Positions 26,928 to 36,552 of a DNA stretch of 64,000 nt are shown in pieces. The translations under genes and the position numbers were made by a program. Position 1 is the first letter of the stretch. Each line of letters starts with the position of its first letter. The notes beneath the pieces were generated by a model that did no database searches, had not been told where the DNA came from, and worked only from the letters and a program-made list of their open reading frames with translations. Source of the DNA: Isosphaeraceae bacterium (GTDB lineage: Bacteria; Planctomycetota; Planctomycetia; Isosphaerales; Isosphaeraceae); contig JANXSX010000195.1 of NCBI GenBank assembly GCA_025356475.1, positions 114,111 to 178,110 on the forward strand, given 5' to 3'.

Positions 26928-27965
26928 ATGATTATTGTCCTGAAACCCAACTCCAGCGACGCTGTGGTTAGCCATGTTCTCGAACGTATTGAGGCACTTG
27001 GGTTTACACCACATCTCAGTCGCGGTGTGGCGCGGACGATCATTGGTGTGATCGGTGATGAGGAGAAGCTTCAGGCTGAGCCGCTTCTGGCAATTGAAGG
27101 GGTTGAGCAAGTTGTACCGATCATGAAGCCTTACAAGTTGGCCAGCCGCGAGTTTCATGCTGCGGATTCCATTATTGAAGTGAAAGGGATCAGGATCGGC
27201 GGCGGGCACCTGGCGATGATCGCGGGGCCTTGCGCAATCGAAGGTGAAGCCATCCTGAACGAGATCGCCGAGCATGTCCGTGACGCCGGCGCGAATATCC
27301 TCCGGGGTGGAGCCTTCAAACCCCGCACCAGTCCCTATAGTTTTCAGGGACTCGGCGAAGATGGTCTCAAAATGCTCAAGGCTGCCGGAGAGCGGTTCGG
27401 CATGCCGGTGGTGACCGAGGTTATGGACCCTCGCCAGGTGGAACTCGTCAATCGCTATGCCGATATATTCCAGATCGGCGCTCGGAACATGCAAAATTTC
27501 GACCTACTGAAAGAGGTTGGCAAAACTCGGACTCCGGTCCTTCTGAAGCGTGGCTTGGCCGCCACCGTCAAGGATCTTCTCATGTCCGCCGAGTACATTA
27601 TGGCCCAAGGGAACTTGAAGGTTATCCTCTGCGAACGTGGCGTAAAAAGCTTCGAAGATTCGACGAGGAATATGCTGGATCTGGCCAGCGTTCCCAACGT
27701 CAAAGGCCTCTCGCACTTGCCAATTATCGTCGATCCTAGCCATGCGACGGGACGGCCCGACTTGATTCCGGCTCTGTCACGTGCGGCTGTCGCGGCTGGT
27801 GCCGACGGCGTCCATATTGAAGTCCACTCGTGCCCCGAAAAAGCCCTCTCAGACGGACCCCAGGCCCTTCTCCCCAAAGCCTACGCCCTGCTGATGGACG
27901 ACCTGCGTGCCTTGGCCGAGTTGATGGGCAAGACAATTGATGTTGTCGAAGGGGTGACTGTCTGA
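26928..27965 (+). CDS. 3-deoxy-7-phosphoheptulonate synthase, type I-beta with N-terminal regulatory domain
   Basis: 345 residues from ATG 26928 (MIIVLKPN). The first 85 residues form the ferredoxin-like/ACT-type regulatory domain seen in Thermotoga DAHP synthase. The TIM-barrel follows with [47 protein letters not shown] and the last motif [17 protein letters not shown]. It joins PEP and erythrose 4-phosphate, the entry to aromatic amino acid biosynthesis. Its stop overlaps the start of tpiA by one base (TGATG), so these are translationally coupled. Confidence 0.95.
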   Translation: MIIVLKPNSSDAVVSHVLERIEALGFTPHLSRGVARTIIGVIGDEEKLQAEPLLAIEGVEQVVPIMKPYKLASREFHAADSIIEVKGIRIGGGHLAMIAGPCAIEGEAILNEIAEHVRDAGANILRGGAFKPRTSPYSFQGLGEDGLKMLKAAGERFGMPVVTEVMDPRQVELVNRYADIFQIGARNMQNFDLLKEVGKTRTPVLLKRGLAATVKDLLMSAEYIMAQGNLKVILCERGVKSFEDSTRNMLDLASVPNVKGLSHLPIIVDPSHATGRPDLIPALSRAAVAAGADGVHIEVHSCPEKALSDGPQALLPKAYALLMDDLRALAELMGKTIDVVEGVTV

Positions 27966-28753
27966 TGCGAGTCTTGTTCATCGCCGGTAACTGGAAAATG
28001 AATCCCGCAAAGGGAGAAGAAGCGATCGCCCTGGCCAACGCCGTCAAGACGGGCGTTGGGCAAGCGATCGACGTCCGGGTAGCAATCTGCCCTCCCTTCC
28101 CTTGGCTCGGAGTCGTGGATGATGCCCTTTCCGGCTCGCCCATCGGTCTCGGTGCTCAAAACATGAATGCAAAGGCCGATGGTGCCTACACTGGCGAAAC
28201 CTCCGGTGCAATGCTTGTCGATATCGGTTGCACTCACGTGATTCTCGGCCATAGCGAACGCCGCCATGGTCTGGGCGAGACCAACGAACAGGTCAATCAA
28301 AAGCTTCTGACCGCACTCGGAGTCGGGTTGATCCCGATCGTCTGCATCGGTGAAACCCGTCAAGAACGCGAAGCCGACCAGACTGAGTCCGTGATCGGCC
28401 ACCAACTTAATGGCTCACTTGCAGGCGTTACCCCCGAGCAGATGGGGGGCGTGGTCCTCGCGTATGAGCCGGTCTGGGCGATTGGAACTGGCCTCACCGC
28501 CAGCCCTGCACAGGCTCAAGCTGTCCATGCGTTCATCCGCGGAAAGCTGGTGACTCTGTTTGGCGGAGCGACCGCCGCCCGTGTCATCGTCCAGTATGGG
28601 GGCAGTGTCAAAGCGGACAATGCCCTCGAACTGCTCGCTTGCCCCGACATTGATGGCGCTCTGGTCGGTGGTGCGAGTTTGAAGCCTGCGGATTTCCTCG
28701 GAATCATCCAAGCCGGCCAAACGGTCACTGCGACCGGCAAGCCAGCCTCCTAG
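27965..28753 (+). CDS. tpiA: triosephosphate isomerase
   Basis: 262 residues, normal length. The barrel has the usual markers: GNWKMN with the catalytic lysine near the start, GHSERR with the catalytic histidine, AYEPVWAIGTG with the catalytic glutamate, and the phosphate loop IVQYGGSVKADN near the end. It interconverts dihydroxyacetone phosphate and glyceraldehyde 3-phosphate in the cytoplasm. It shares one base with the end of the DAHP synthase gene, and secG starts 24 bases after it. Confidence 0.97.
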   Translation: MRVLFIAGNWKMNPAKGEEAIALANAVKTGVGQAIDVRVAICPPFPWLGVVDDALSGSPIGLGAQNMNAKADGAYTGETSGAMLVDIGCTHVILGHSERRHGLGETNEQVNQKLLTALGVGLIPIVCIGETRQEREADQTESVIGHQLNGSLAGVTPEQMGGVVLAYEPVWAIGTGLTASPAQAQAVHAFIRGKLVTLFGGATAARVIVQYGGSVKADNALELLACPDIDGALVGGASLKPADFLGIIQAGQTVTATGKPAS

Positions 28754-28777
28754 AAGACCCCGACCTAGCGACCTGGG

Positions 28778-29293
28778 ATGATGACGATCATCCCTCGCAA
28801 TCTTGAGCAAGGACCATTGGCCGTGTCTATTCTTCTGGGCATTCTCTACACGCTCGACGTACTCGTTTCCATCTTTCTGATCTGCCTGGTTCTCATCCAG
28901 CGCGGTAAGGGAGGCGGCCTGGCGGGTGCATTTGGCGGTGCCGGTGGCTCGAGTGCGTTCGGGACGAAGGCGGGTGACATCTTCACACGCGTCACCATGA
29001 TCACGGCTGTGATCTGGATCTTGCTCAACATGTGCTTGGTCTTCCTATCCAACCGGGCGAGCAACTCGTCCGCCTGGGGAGACGATCCCGCACCCGTCAC
29101 CAATAGTCGCTCAGCCACAACGACAACGGGCACGCCTGGTGACTCGGGTTCCTCAATCGCTCCGGGATTGATGCCTGACGATTCCAAGTCGGTCCTCCCT
29201 TCCAACGCCGGCCTTCCCCCCGTTCCCGGGTCACCCGAGAACCCAATCAATCCTGAGACTGCCCCGGAACCGGCTGCTCCACCCAAGAACTAA
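28778..29293 (+). CDS. secG: preprotein translocase subunit SecG with long Ser/Pro tail
   Basis: 171 residues. The core has two membrane helices ([16 protein letters not shown] and [18 protein letters not shown]) and between them the SecG loop [14 protein letters not shown] with [10 protein letters not shown]. The C terminus after about 105 is a disordered tail rich in Ser, Thr, Pro and Gly, longer than in proteobacterial SecG. The start may instead be the GTG at 28823, which has AAGGA nearby and aligns with SecG proteins beginning just before the first helix. It belongs to the SecYEG channel of the inner membrane. It lies in the tpiA-secG arrangement common in many bacteria. Confidence 0.9.
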   Translation: MMTIIPRNLEQGPLAVSILLGILYTLDVLVSIFLICLVLIQRGKGGGLAGAFGGAGGSSAFGTKAGDIFTRVTMITAVIWILLNMCLVFLSNRASNSSAWGDDPAPVTNSRSATTTTGTPGDSGSSIAPGLMPDDSKSVLPSNAGLPPVPGSPENPINPETAPEPAAPPKN

Positions 29294-29459
29294 GTGCGGT
29301 TTATGTTGAACCTGCGTGCCATTGGTCGAGTGAAACCAGTGGCACCGGGACATCATCATCCATCGATTCTTGGTCGTTTCGAGACCGGGAAGTCGTTTCT
29401 GACCGGTCTCTGACCAGGCCGAATCTTCAAACTCTGGTCTCTCTCTGAGGTCACCCGCA

Positions 29460-30338
29460 GTGCTGTTAAGCATGACAGGATTCGGGGAGGCGCGTCTCCA
29501 AGATGATCGTTGGACCGTCAACGTCGAGATCCGCACGGTCAACAATCGCCACCTCAAGCTCACCACCAAACTCAGCGATGCCTTCGTCCCCCTTGAGGCG
29601 GACTTTGAGCGGCTCATTCGCGAGTCGATCCGTCGTGGGACGGTCCAGTTCGTCCTTCGAGCCGATCGACCTCAGCGCGCTGAAGACTTCAAGCTGAACA
29701 TCGTTGCGATCAATGCGTTCCGTCAGCAATTCCAAGCCCTTCGGCCCGCCGGCTGTGGCCCACTTGACCCGCTCGACCTGATCGGGCTTCCAGGTGTCGT
29801 CTCCGAGCGGCGGCCTGAGACCAACGATCCCCACGAAGATTTGCCTGCCCTATCGGCGCTCATCTCGGAAGCCCTGGGTAAACTTCATAAAGCTCGGGCG
29901 GATGAAGGTAAAGTGATGGCTGCCGAGCTGCTCAGCCTCTCGGAGAATATCGGGGCTCGGCTTGCGAAGATCGCGGATCGAGCACCCCTCGTCGTATCAA
30001 GTTATGCCGACCGGCTGACAGAACGAGTCCGCTCGTTGGTCGAGTCGAAAGGGGTCACGATTGAAGCTCGGGACTTGATCCGTGAAGTGGCCATCTTTGC
30101 CGAACGGGCCGATATCGCCGAAGAGGTGACCCGACTCCGCGCCCATCTGACGCATTTCGGGGAAGTTCTTGACGAGGCGGAAAGTGCCGGTCGAAAGCTG
30201 GAATTCGTCGTCCAAGAGATGGGCCGGGAGACCAATACGATTGGTTCTAAGGCCAACGATGTCGAGATCTCACGCGAGGTCGTCGAGATCAAAGGCATGC
30301 TTGAAAAGATTCGCGAACTGATTCAGAACGTGGAATGA
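29460..30338 (+). CDS. YicC/YloC family endoribonuclease
   Basis: 292 residues from GTG 29460. The N terminus is typical (MTGFGEARLQDDRWTVNVEI and VNNRHLKLTTKL), and the C-terminal DUF1732 part has RLRAHLTHF, GRKLEFVVQEMGRE and NTIGSKANDVEIS. Family members cut RNA in the cytoplasm; in E. coli YicC promotes decay of a small RNA. It overlaps gmk by the ATGA tetranucleotide, so expression is coupled. The yicC-gmk-rpoZ order is a conserved cluster in bacteria. Confidence 0.92.
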   Translation: MLLSMTGFGEARLQDDRWTVNVEIRTVNNRHLKLTTKLSDAFVPLEADFERLIRESIRRGTVQFVLRADRPQRAEDFKLNIVAINAFRQQFQALRPAGCGPLDPLDLIGLPGVVSERRPETNDPHEDLPALSALISEALGKLHKARADEGKVMAAELLSLSENIGARLAKIADRAPLVVSSYADRLTERVRSLVESKGVTIEARDLIREVAIFAERADIAEEVTRLRAHLTHFGEVLDEAESAGRKLEFVVQEMGRETNTIGSKANDVEISREVVEIKGMLEKIRELIQNVE

Positions 30339-30979
30339 CTTTATCCATGAACCCAGAGGCCGCAGAGTTGCCACAGCCGTTGGACGATTGGGCGACCCTT
30401 CCTGGACGACTTGTCGTGATCTCTGGCCCATCAGGGTCGGGTAAGAGCACGCTCGCGCGTCGAGTTTTGGACGTTCCCGGAGTCTCTGCGGAGCTTTCAG
30501 TCTCAGCGACCTCGCGGAGCCCCCGACCAGGCGAAACTGATGGCCGCGACTACTTTTTCTATAGTCGCGACCGATTCGAGCGGGAGATTGCTCAAGGAGC
30601 ATTTCTCGAATGGGCTGAGGTACACGGAAACCTTTATGGGACACCGGCGGCACCTGTGCGTGAGGCACTCGCGGCGGGTCGATGCGTGATCCTGGAAATT
30701 GACGTTCAAGGCGGTTTCCAGGTCCTGGCCCACACCCCTTCGACCTACCTGATCTTCGTCCGAGCGCCGACGTTCGCGGTACTCGAAGAACGGCTGCGGG
30801 CGCGTCGATCCGAAGACGAAGCCACGCTCCAGCGGCGGCTCGAGACAGCTCGACATGAGTTGAGCCTTGCCGATCGCTACCACCACCAGCTCATCAACGA
30901 CAGCCTGGATCATACGGTCGCCGCTCTGGCCGACCTCCTGATCCAGCTCAGCCAGAGAGGGACGCAGCACGATGTTTGA
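30335..30979 (+). CDS. gmk: guanylate kinase
   Basis: 214 residues. The P-loop is GPSGSGKST (about 31-39), and the GMP-binding part is [20 protein letters not shown], followed by [15 protein letters not shown] and ILEIDVQGG. It phosphorylates GMP to GDP with ATP in the cytoplasm. The first 20 residues are a short extra N terminus not needed by the family. It overlaps the end of yicC by 4 bases and the start of rpoZ by 8 bases. Confidence 0.97.
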   Translation: MTLSMNPEAAELPQPLDDWATLPGRLVVISGPSGSGKSTLARRVLDVPGVSAELSVSATSRSPRPGETDGRDYFFYSRDRFEREIAQGAFLEWAEVHGNLYGTPAAPVREALAAGRCVILEIDVQGGFQVLAHTPSTYLIFVRAPTFAVLEERLRARRSEDEATLQRRLETARHELSLADRYHHQLINDSLDHTVAALADLLIQLSQRGTQHDV

Positions 30980-31238
30980 AGAACTGAAGGAAGAATTGAT
31001 TGTCAACAAGGTCGGCGGTCGGTTTAAGCTCTCGACCTTGATCCAGAAGCGAATGATCGCTCTCAATCAAGGTGCTCGGCCGCTGGTCGACACCCGCTCC
31101 CCCGACAAGATGGCCTGGGTGATCCAAGAAATCATGCAGGATAAGATCTACCTCGACATGAGCGGTAGCCTGCAGACGGCGGAACCGACCGAGGAAGACG
31201 AAGGCGGGACGGTCGACCTTACCCAGCCGGAGAGTTGA
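30972..31238 (+). CDS. rpoZ: RNA polymerase omega subunit-like protein
   Basis: 88 residues that start inside the end of gmk. [28 protein letters not shown] matches the central helices of omega, as does [16 protein letters not shown]; the acidic tail EEDEGG is also common. Omega helps assemble the beta prime subunit of RNA polymerase. The position after gmk supports the call, as this is the usual order. A strong hairpin lies 21 bases after the stop. Confidence 0.85.
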   Translation: MFEELKEELIVNKVGGRFKLSTLIQKRMIALNQGARPLVDTRSPDKMAWVIQEIMQDKIYLDMSGSLQTAEPTEEDEGGTVDLTQPES

Positions 31239-31259
31239 GCAGATTTGGCACCGGCAGCA

Positions 31260-31300
31260 CGATCGGGCGGCGGAGTTTCCGCAAGCGGACCGCCCGATCG
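31260..31300 (+). terminator. terminator of yicC-gmk-rpoZ
   Basis: CGATCGGGCGG (31260-31270) pairs perfectly with CCGCCCGATCG (31290-31300), and TCCGC-AA-GCGGA pairs inside the loop. It lies 21 bases beyond rpoZ. Confidence 0.7.
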
Positions 31301-31414
31301 ATCCGATTTCAAGCATGAGCCGGGCGCAACGGCGAGGGAGGGTTCGATGGAGCATCCTCCCCTCTTGATCGACCCACGCGCCCGGAGTTTCCTCCGTGCG
31401 CGTTGAGGGATCTG

Positions 31415-33694
31415 ATGCTCGACCGCCAGCGACTTGCCCACCATGCACGCGGCTGCGCCTTGCTGTTTGCGACCGCATTTGTGGTCCTCAGCCTGGCCAG
31501 TTTTGACCCTGCCGACCCCCCTGGGATGGCGGCTTCGCCTCCCAACGTGCCCGCTTCGAACCTTTGCGGACCCGTTGGGGCAACGTTGGCGTCGTTCCTC
31601 CTGGAATCGATTGGCCTGGCCAGTTGGCTACTCGCTTGGTCGATGCTCGTTGCCAACCTGCTGGTCCTTCGACGAAGGGTCGTCCCCGAGATCGGCATGA
31701 GACTCGTTGGGGCCTCGCTATTGGTGCTCGCCACCGCGACGATCGCTCAGCAGTTTGCGGGCTCGGTCCAATTCTGCCCAATTATCGGCGCTGGCGGGTA
31801 TCTGGGCGCGGTCTCGGTCGGCCTCCTCAAAGGTCAGCTCGGCCTCGCCGGCTTGATGCTCGTCTTGGTCGGCGTCGGAGCGACCGGGCTCGCCCTCGCT
31901 TCGGATGTTCTCTTTGTCTGGCCAGTCCTCGAGTTGATCCAGGTATTCCGGACCAACCATCGTCTGCGGATCAACGACCCGCTCTCGATCGACTCCCCAG
32001 TCCTCCTCCCCGGTCCGCGCTATGCGGACGAGATCGATACTCCACGCCCTGCTCTAGCTGTCGATCGCCCCGCTCTGTTCCGACCGACCGGCCCGCTCCA
32101 GGTCAATACGCCCGCGACCCAATCTCTGCGTAACCATCTGCCCTCGCCCACGTCGTTACCTGCTTCGAGTGTCCCTGCGCCAGCGAATTCCACTTTCGCC
32201 CTCCCGCCGCTCAACTTGCTGGAAGCCTCGCCCGAGTTCCCAGTCCACGAGCACGAGGCCATGATCCAGGCCCGCGCGCTCATCCTTGAGCGAACGCTGC
32301 TTGAGTTTGGCTATCAGGTCCGGGTCGTGCAAATTGATACCGGCCCGGTTATCACCCAGTTTGAGATCGAGCTCGAGGCGGGCCTGAGAGTCGCGCGGAT
32401 TGTCAGTCTGGCCGACGACCTGGCGATCGCCCTCGCAGTGCCGAGCGTCCGAATTGTCGCGCCGATCCCAGGGAAAACGACCGTCGGAATCGAGGTTCCG
32501 AATGAGCGACGAGGAATGGTGAAGTTGCTCGATGTGGTGAACGGAACCGCAACGCAGCTCGACAAGCTGAAGATTCCGCTCTTTTTGGGTAAGGATGTCA
32601 AAGGAATGCCTCTGGTCTTCGACCTGGCTGACATGCCCCACCTGCTCATCGCCGGTCGAACTGGTACCGGTAAATCGGTCTGCTTGAATGCCATGATCTT
32701 GTCGATCTTGATGACAAAACGGCCCGACGAGGTCAAGCTGATCCTGATCGACCCCAAGATGGTCGAACTCTCGCAATTCAAGCGAATCCCCCACTTGATG
32801 CATCCGGTCGTCACCGACATGAAGAAGGCTGAGTCGCTGCTCTCCTGGGCGTGCGACAAGATGGACGAGCGATACGGCTATCTCGCCCGAGCCGGAGTCC
32901 GCAATATCCAGACGTATAATGCGCTTGGCGCGGAAGAGATTCTCAACCGACTCAACCCCGAATCGGACGAAGAGCGAGCCCGTATCCCAACCTATATGTC
33001 CTACATTGTCATCATCGCTGATGAAATGGCAGACCTCATGATGACTGCCGCAAAAGAGGTTGAGTCGCACATCGTCCGACTTGCTCAGAAGGCAAGAGCG
33101 GTCGGAATGCACCTGATTGTAGCGACCCAGAAACCGACCGTTGACGTCATCACCGGCCTGATCAAGGGGAACCTCCCCGCCCGAATTGCCTTCCAAGTCG
33201 CGAGCCGGGGCGACTCTCGCGTCGTTCTTGACGAGATGGGTGCGGACAAGCTTCTGGGCAACGGCGATATGCTCTTCCTCGTGCCGGGCACCTCGCATAT
33301 TGTCCGAGCGCAAGGCACGTATGTTTCGGATGCTGAGGTCAATCGCGTTACTGCGCACCTTGGCCAGTACCCCGTTGAGTTCAGTCGCGAACTCGTCCAG
33401 CTTCAAGTCGGCGGAGGCCCTGGCGGTAAAGAGCGTGGCGATGCCCTTAAACAGCGTGACGACCTCTACGAGCCCGCGATCGAAGTCGTGATTCGCGAAG
33501 GCCGAGGTTCCTGTTCACTCCTTCAACGAGCACTTGGAATCGGCTACGGCCGTGCCGCCCGACTCATCGACTTCATGGCCGAAGACGGGATCGTCGGCGA
33601 ATTTAAGAGCGGCTCCGCTCGAGAAGTCTTGTACTCCTGGGAAGAGTGGGAATCGCTAAAGAACGGTTCTGATTCGGCGGGGAACGCGGCGTGA
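31415..33694 (+). CDS. ftsK: DNA translocase FtsK/SpoIIIE
   Basis: 759 residues from ATG 31415, which has GAGGGA close upstream. Four to five N-terminal membrane helices (to about 190) are followed by a short Pro/Ala linker (about 200-265). The motor has the RVARIVSLADDLA alpha module, Walker A AGRTGTGKS, Walker B YIVIIADEMADLMM and VGMHLIVATQKPTVDVITG. A C-terminal gamma winged helix follows (about 690-759: RGSCSLLQRALGIGYGRAAR). It pumps DNA through the division septum and aids dimer resolution. The linker is short compared with E. coli FtsK, as in SpoIIIE-type proteins. Confidence 0.95.
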   Translation: MLDRQRLAHHARGCALLFATAFVVLSLASFDPADPPGMAASPPNVPASNLCGPVGATLASFLLESIGLASWLLAWSMLVANLLVLRRRVVPEIGMRLVGASLLVLATATIAQQFAGSVQFCPIIGAGGYLGAVSVGLLKGQLGLAGLMLVLVGVGATGLALASDVLFVWPVLELIQVFRTNHRLRINDPLSIDSPVLLPGPRYADEIDTPRPALAVDRPALFRPTGPLQVNTPATQSLRNHLPSPTSLPASSVPAPANSTFALPPLNLLEASPEFPVHEHEAMIQARALILERTLLEFGYQVRVVQIDTGPVITQFEIELEAGLRVARIVSLADDLAIALAVPSVRIVAPIPGKTTVGIEVPNERRGMVKLLDVVNGTATQLDKLKIPLFLGKDVKGMPLVFDLADMPHLLIAGRTGTGKSVCLNAMILSILMTKRPDEVKLILIDPKMVELSQFKRIPHLMHPVVTDMKKAESLLSWACDKMDERYGYLARAGVRNIQTYNALGAEEILNRLNPESDEERARIPTYMSYIVIIADEMADLMMTAAKEVESHIVRLAQKARAVGMHLIVATQKPTVDVITGLIKGNLPARIAFQVASRGDSRVVLDEMGADKLLGNGDMLFLVPGTSHIVRAQGTYVSDAEVNRVTAHLGQYPVEFSRELVQLQVGGGPGGKERGDALKQRDDLYEPAIEVVIREGRGSCSLLQRALGIGYGRAARLIDFMAEDGIVGEFKSGSAREVLYSWEEWESLKNGSDSAGNAA

Positions 33695-33911
33695 GGGTAT
33701 GACGGACCTGTAGTCATTCGTAGCCAGAGTCTCTAGCGAAGGCGCTCTGCGGCTGACAATTTTCGGAGCCGTGATGAATCGGGCAATCGAACAGGCATTC
33801 AAGCTATTAGGTGGGACAAATTTTTGAGCGTATCTGCGATTCTTAACGTAATCGGCTTCTCCGCTCATTTTTCGCGAGTCCCCTTCAGAAAAAGTCGCGA
33901 GGAGGGGTGAA

Positions 33912-34547
33912 ATGGAGCTTGAGCAAGACGGCCGCTCTCCGATTCCTCCCCTTTCAATCCATGCCGAATCTGATCACTTGCGATCCGCGTTGGTACGGTG
34001 CGAGCGATTCGTCCGGACCTTCTCAAAAACAGTCTATCGGGCCGTAGCCGTAAAGCGAGCAAACCGTGAAGATATATTTAGTGGAGAAGGTAGTCGAGTT
34101 CATGGCGGTCGTTGGAATCCGCCCGGGATGTTTCGCACCGTCTATGCATCAATGACAATTAATACGGCAACAAAATGAAGCCTTAGCCCAGAATCGTCGC
34201 AATGTGACCTGCTCCCCGATTCTTGGGCCCTGCTGTTGGTCCTTTGTGCAGCAGAGCTTCAACTCGGGAAAGTGCTCGCTCTCACTGAAGACGGCGTCAG
34301 GAGAGTCCTGAGGGTTTCGTTATCACGAATGACCTGCGAACCACACGGAACCGATACCGAGTCGTTGACACAAGCGATCGGGCGGCTTGCATGGTCTCAA
34401 GGCCTTGAAGGACTACTTGTCCCTTCTGCGGCCGTAAGAGGCGGTGTCAATATCGTCGTATTTCCAGAATCCTTAGAAGATCCGACTGTCCAATTCCTGA
34501 TCTTAAAACCAGAAGTACTTCCAATAGTTCACCCCAAATCGTCCTGA
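33912..34547 (+). pseudogene. RES-domain toxin gene broken by two small frameshifts
   Basis: The first part (33912-34175) encodes TVYRAVAVKRANREDIFSG and SRVHGGRWNPPGMFRTVYAS, the hallmark start of RES toxins. In the next frame EALAQNRR (from 34177) continues the domain. The original frame resumes near 34230 with LQLGKVLALTEDGVRRVLRVS, LTQAIGRLAW, GLEGLLVPSA and GGVNIVVFPE. Two compensating indels (about 34175 and 34205-34232) and an in-frame TGA at 34176 thus separate the halves. Intact RES proteins destroy NAD in the cell and are held by a cognate Xre antitoxin. The start at 33912 is only the first ATG. Confidence 0.75.
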
Positions 34548-34555
34548 AGTACTTC
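34512..34555. promoter_or_regulatory. two identical palindromes, candidate antitoxin operators
   Basis: GAAGTACTTC is found at 34512-34521 and again at 34546-34555, both perfect, 34 bases apart start to start (about three helical turns). They lie at the end of the RES remnant and upstream of the Xre-type gene, where an autoregulated antitoxin could bind. Confidence 0.4.
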
Positions 34556-34683
34556 ATGAAGTCTTGCCTCAGTCGATCCGGGAACCGATAATAGGTTTCA
34601 GAGTAGCTACCGTTTTTTAATCCATCCTGCTCCGTTTCAAACCATGTGCCCGAAATTCGCATGCTAGATCTAGGTATGATGGC

Positions 34684-35286
34684 ATGTCTATAGACACCAA
34701 AAATAACACTTCGCCGAAGACGTCCAAGCGTTCGCGGAAGGACAGGGAAAAGAACGCTGCGTCCACCCCGGAAATAAAGATCACATCCGTTCTTGCGAGG
34801 AGAGCGGCAACCGCCGTGAAGCCATCGGCGGCCACGCCCGCGAATACTCGCAAGCATGGGTCAAACCCAACGCCAGCGATGATGCCGCAGGCTCAGCATA
34901 CTGACGTGGCACCCGCGAAAACGACGGCTGGTCATGGCAAGTCTGCACCGCAGCAAACGGATAAGGACTTGGTTCTGCAGGCCCGCAAAGGGTTGGGTGT
35001 CACTCAAGAAATTTTTGCAAAGATGATCGGCGTCTCTGCCCGCTCGATCGCCGGTTGGGAAACGGGGAGTCCGCTCAAGCATGAGGCGTCTCGGCGACGG
35101 ATTCTGGAAATGATCCGACTGGGCTCTTCCTTGCGCGATGTGATGCGACCCGAGTTCGTGTCTCAGTGGCTCGTGCGTCCTAACGAGGAGTTAGGTGGGT
35201 ACAGTCCTTTGCATATTTTGGAAAGGGGTGAAACCGATCGTCTCTGGCGAAGCGTGTTCCTGCTTAGTTCAGGCCTCCCCGTCTGA
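34684..35286 (+). CDS. Xre-type HTH antitoxin with DUF2384-like C terminus
   Basis: 200 residues. About 90 N-terminal residues are low-complexity (Lys, Ala, Thr, Pro). A helix-turn-helix (about 97-120) reads LGVTQEIFAKMIGVSARSIAG. The C-terminal part SQWLVRPNEELGGYSPLHIL followed by ERGETDRL is the MbcA/ParS/Xre pattern (W-L, G-G-x-x-P, L-x-x-G) that covers RES toxins. The ATG is normal. Usually the antitoxin gene precedes and overlaps the toxin gene; here it follows the RES remnant by 136 bases. It may now act alone as a regulator. A palindrome CTAGATCTAG (34664-34673) just before the start could be a further operator. Confidence 0.75.
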   Translation: MSIDTKNNTSPKTSKRSRKDREKNAASTPEIKITSVLARRAATAVKPSAATPANTRKHGSNPTPAMMPQAQHTDVAPAKTTAGHGKSAPQQTDKDLVLQARKGLGVTQEIFAKMIGVSARSIAGWETGSPLKHEASRRRILEMIRLGSSLRDVMRPEFVSQWLVRPNEELGGYSPLHILERGETDRLWRSVFLLSSGLPV

Positions 35287-35489
35287 AAAACCTGAATCAC
35301 GACCGCGAAAGAAGGATCCCAAGGACCCACTCATCCCGCTAGTCCAGAGAATGCATCTCGGAATGGTCTGTGATTTGCACGCAGATTACCATTAGTGCCT
35401 CGGTAGCCACTTCCACTGGCGCAAAACTCCATCGCCAGCGAGTTGCGAGCGGAACCGAGGGCTGCTTACAACGGTAGGGGATACACATC

Positions 35490-35714
35490 ATGTCAGAAAT
35501 CGGCAACCACAAGCTCACCGACGCGATTCCCCAACCACCTCACGGGGCCGACGATGAGAAGGGGGGCAAACCAATCCCCACGCATGAGACGACCGCCGAA
35601 CAGATTCGAGAGGCCAACGAGAGCAAAGAGGCTGCCAACGCTGAGGCCTCAACCCGCGAGCATATGGTGAACATTGGGCGGGGCAATCAACAGGCGGGAA
35701 GACAGGGGCAATGA
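35490..35714 (+). CDS. small hydrophilic protein of unknown function
   Basis: 74 residues with AGGGGA 7 bases before the ATG. It has no membrane segment. It is rich in Glu, Ala, Asn and Gln with a predicted helix (EQIREANESKEAANAEA, about 38-54) and a Gly/Gln-rich end. No family is recognised, but the ribosome-binding site and balanced composition favour a real gene. Confidence 0.5.
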   Translation: MSEIGNHKLTDAIPQPPHGADDEKGGKPIPTHETTAEQIREANESKEAANAEASTREHMVNIGRGNQQAGRQGQ

Positions 35715-36102
35715 AATCCTTGCTCTGTGTCTGAATCCTGGTAGCACCTTTGCCCAGAGGTAGCGGTCTCGATCCATATCACAAGCAAATGCAAAGACAA
35801 TTGCTTTAGAACCTGAAGATTACACCCGGTCCACTGCTTGGGGCATTCTGCTTTTGGAAGCCATCTCGGCAAAAAGCAGAGTGCCTTCAAGTAACAAAAG
35901 GCGTCGATGCCCGGACACGCCGGGCTGAGGCTGTTCACTTCAACAGGCAATCAGAGTGACACCCTGCCGAACTCCTTTGAGGTAAGCTGCCACGTCGCAC
36001 GGGGGCGCACCGTCGGAGTAGATCAGTCGCGAGATCGTTACGAAATTGATCCGTACGCCAACAGCTCATTAGGCTGCGATCGCGCAATCCGCAAGTGACC
36101 TG
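35715..36102. other. intergenic region with strong inverted repeat
   Basis: 388 bases without a supported gene. The main structure is a 14-bp near-perfect stem: GGCATTCTGCTTTT (35842-35855) against AAAAGCAGAGTGCC (35872-35885), with a single T-G mismatch. It is about 130 bases beyond the small protein gene and could be a terminator or a structured RNA. Confidence 0.5.
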
Positions 36103-36552
36103 TCAGGTTGCAATCGAGTCTTGGCCCGCTTGGTTGTTGGTCTCGGCGGTTCCACCGCCTTGATACCAAACCCGCCAGAAGACCCCTGCAATTAGAGCAC
36201 CGAGAGTGTAATAAACGATGTCTTCGTGGTCCGAGACCATAGGCTCTCGTCGGGGGTCCACAGCCGGGAGCAGGATCTCAAAGACCCACGACCAGACAAA
36301 CAAGGGAATCACGATTTCGCTGGCATGCGGAGGACTGTCATCGGGGCGGAGCTTGGCTCTCCGCTGCCCTGCCAGCATGATCGGTACCCAGAATGGTATG
36401 CAGATCAGGTCATTCAAGTGCGCGTGGACAAATCCTGAAGCCCAAATTGTCTTGAAGACCCAACGGTTGAGGAAATAGAGAAACAGACTTGTCAAGAATA
36501 ATGGATCGCGTAGATATAAGAACTTTCTCAATTCAGTGGTGACTTGGCGCAT
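36103..36552 (-). CDS. small membrane protein, overlaps the pseudopilin-like gene
   Basis: 149 residues from ATG 36552. Four hydrophobic stretches are seen (about 17-32, 45-58, 78-92 and 107-125). It contains LYLRDPLFLTSLFLYFLNRW and the loop LRPDDSPPHASEI. The tail is polar. The family is not recognised. The start lies inside the end of the preceding gene (20-base overlap), which implies translational coupling. Confidence 0.65.
   Translation of the reverse strand: MRQVTTELRKFLYLRDPLFLTSLFLYFLNRWVFKTIWASGFVHAHLNDLICIPFWVPIMLAGQRRAKLRPDDSPPHASEIVIPLFVWSWVFEILLPAVDPRREPMVSDHEDIVYYTLGALIAGVFWRVWYQGGGTAETNNQAGQDSIAT

Noticed and set aside
32156..33406. Long minus-strand frame across ftsK
   Set aside because: Shadow of ftsK; no motif, no ribosome-binding site.
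33776..33829. Short frame beginning MNRAIEQAFKLLGG before the RES remnant
   Set aside because: Only 17 codons and no ribosome-binding site; possible gene debris, but not enough to call.
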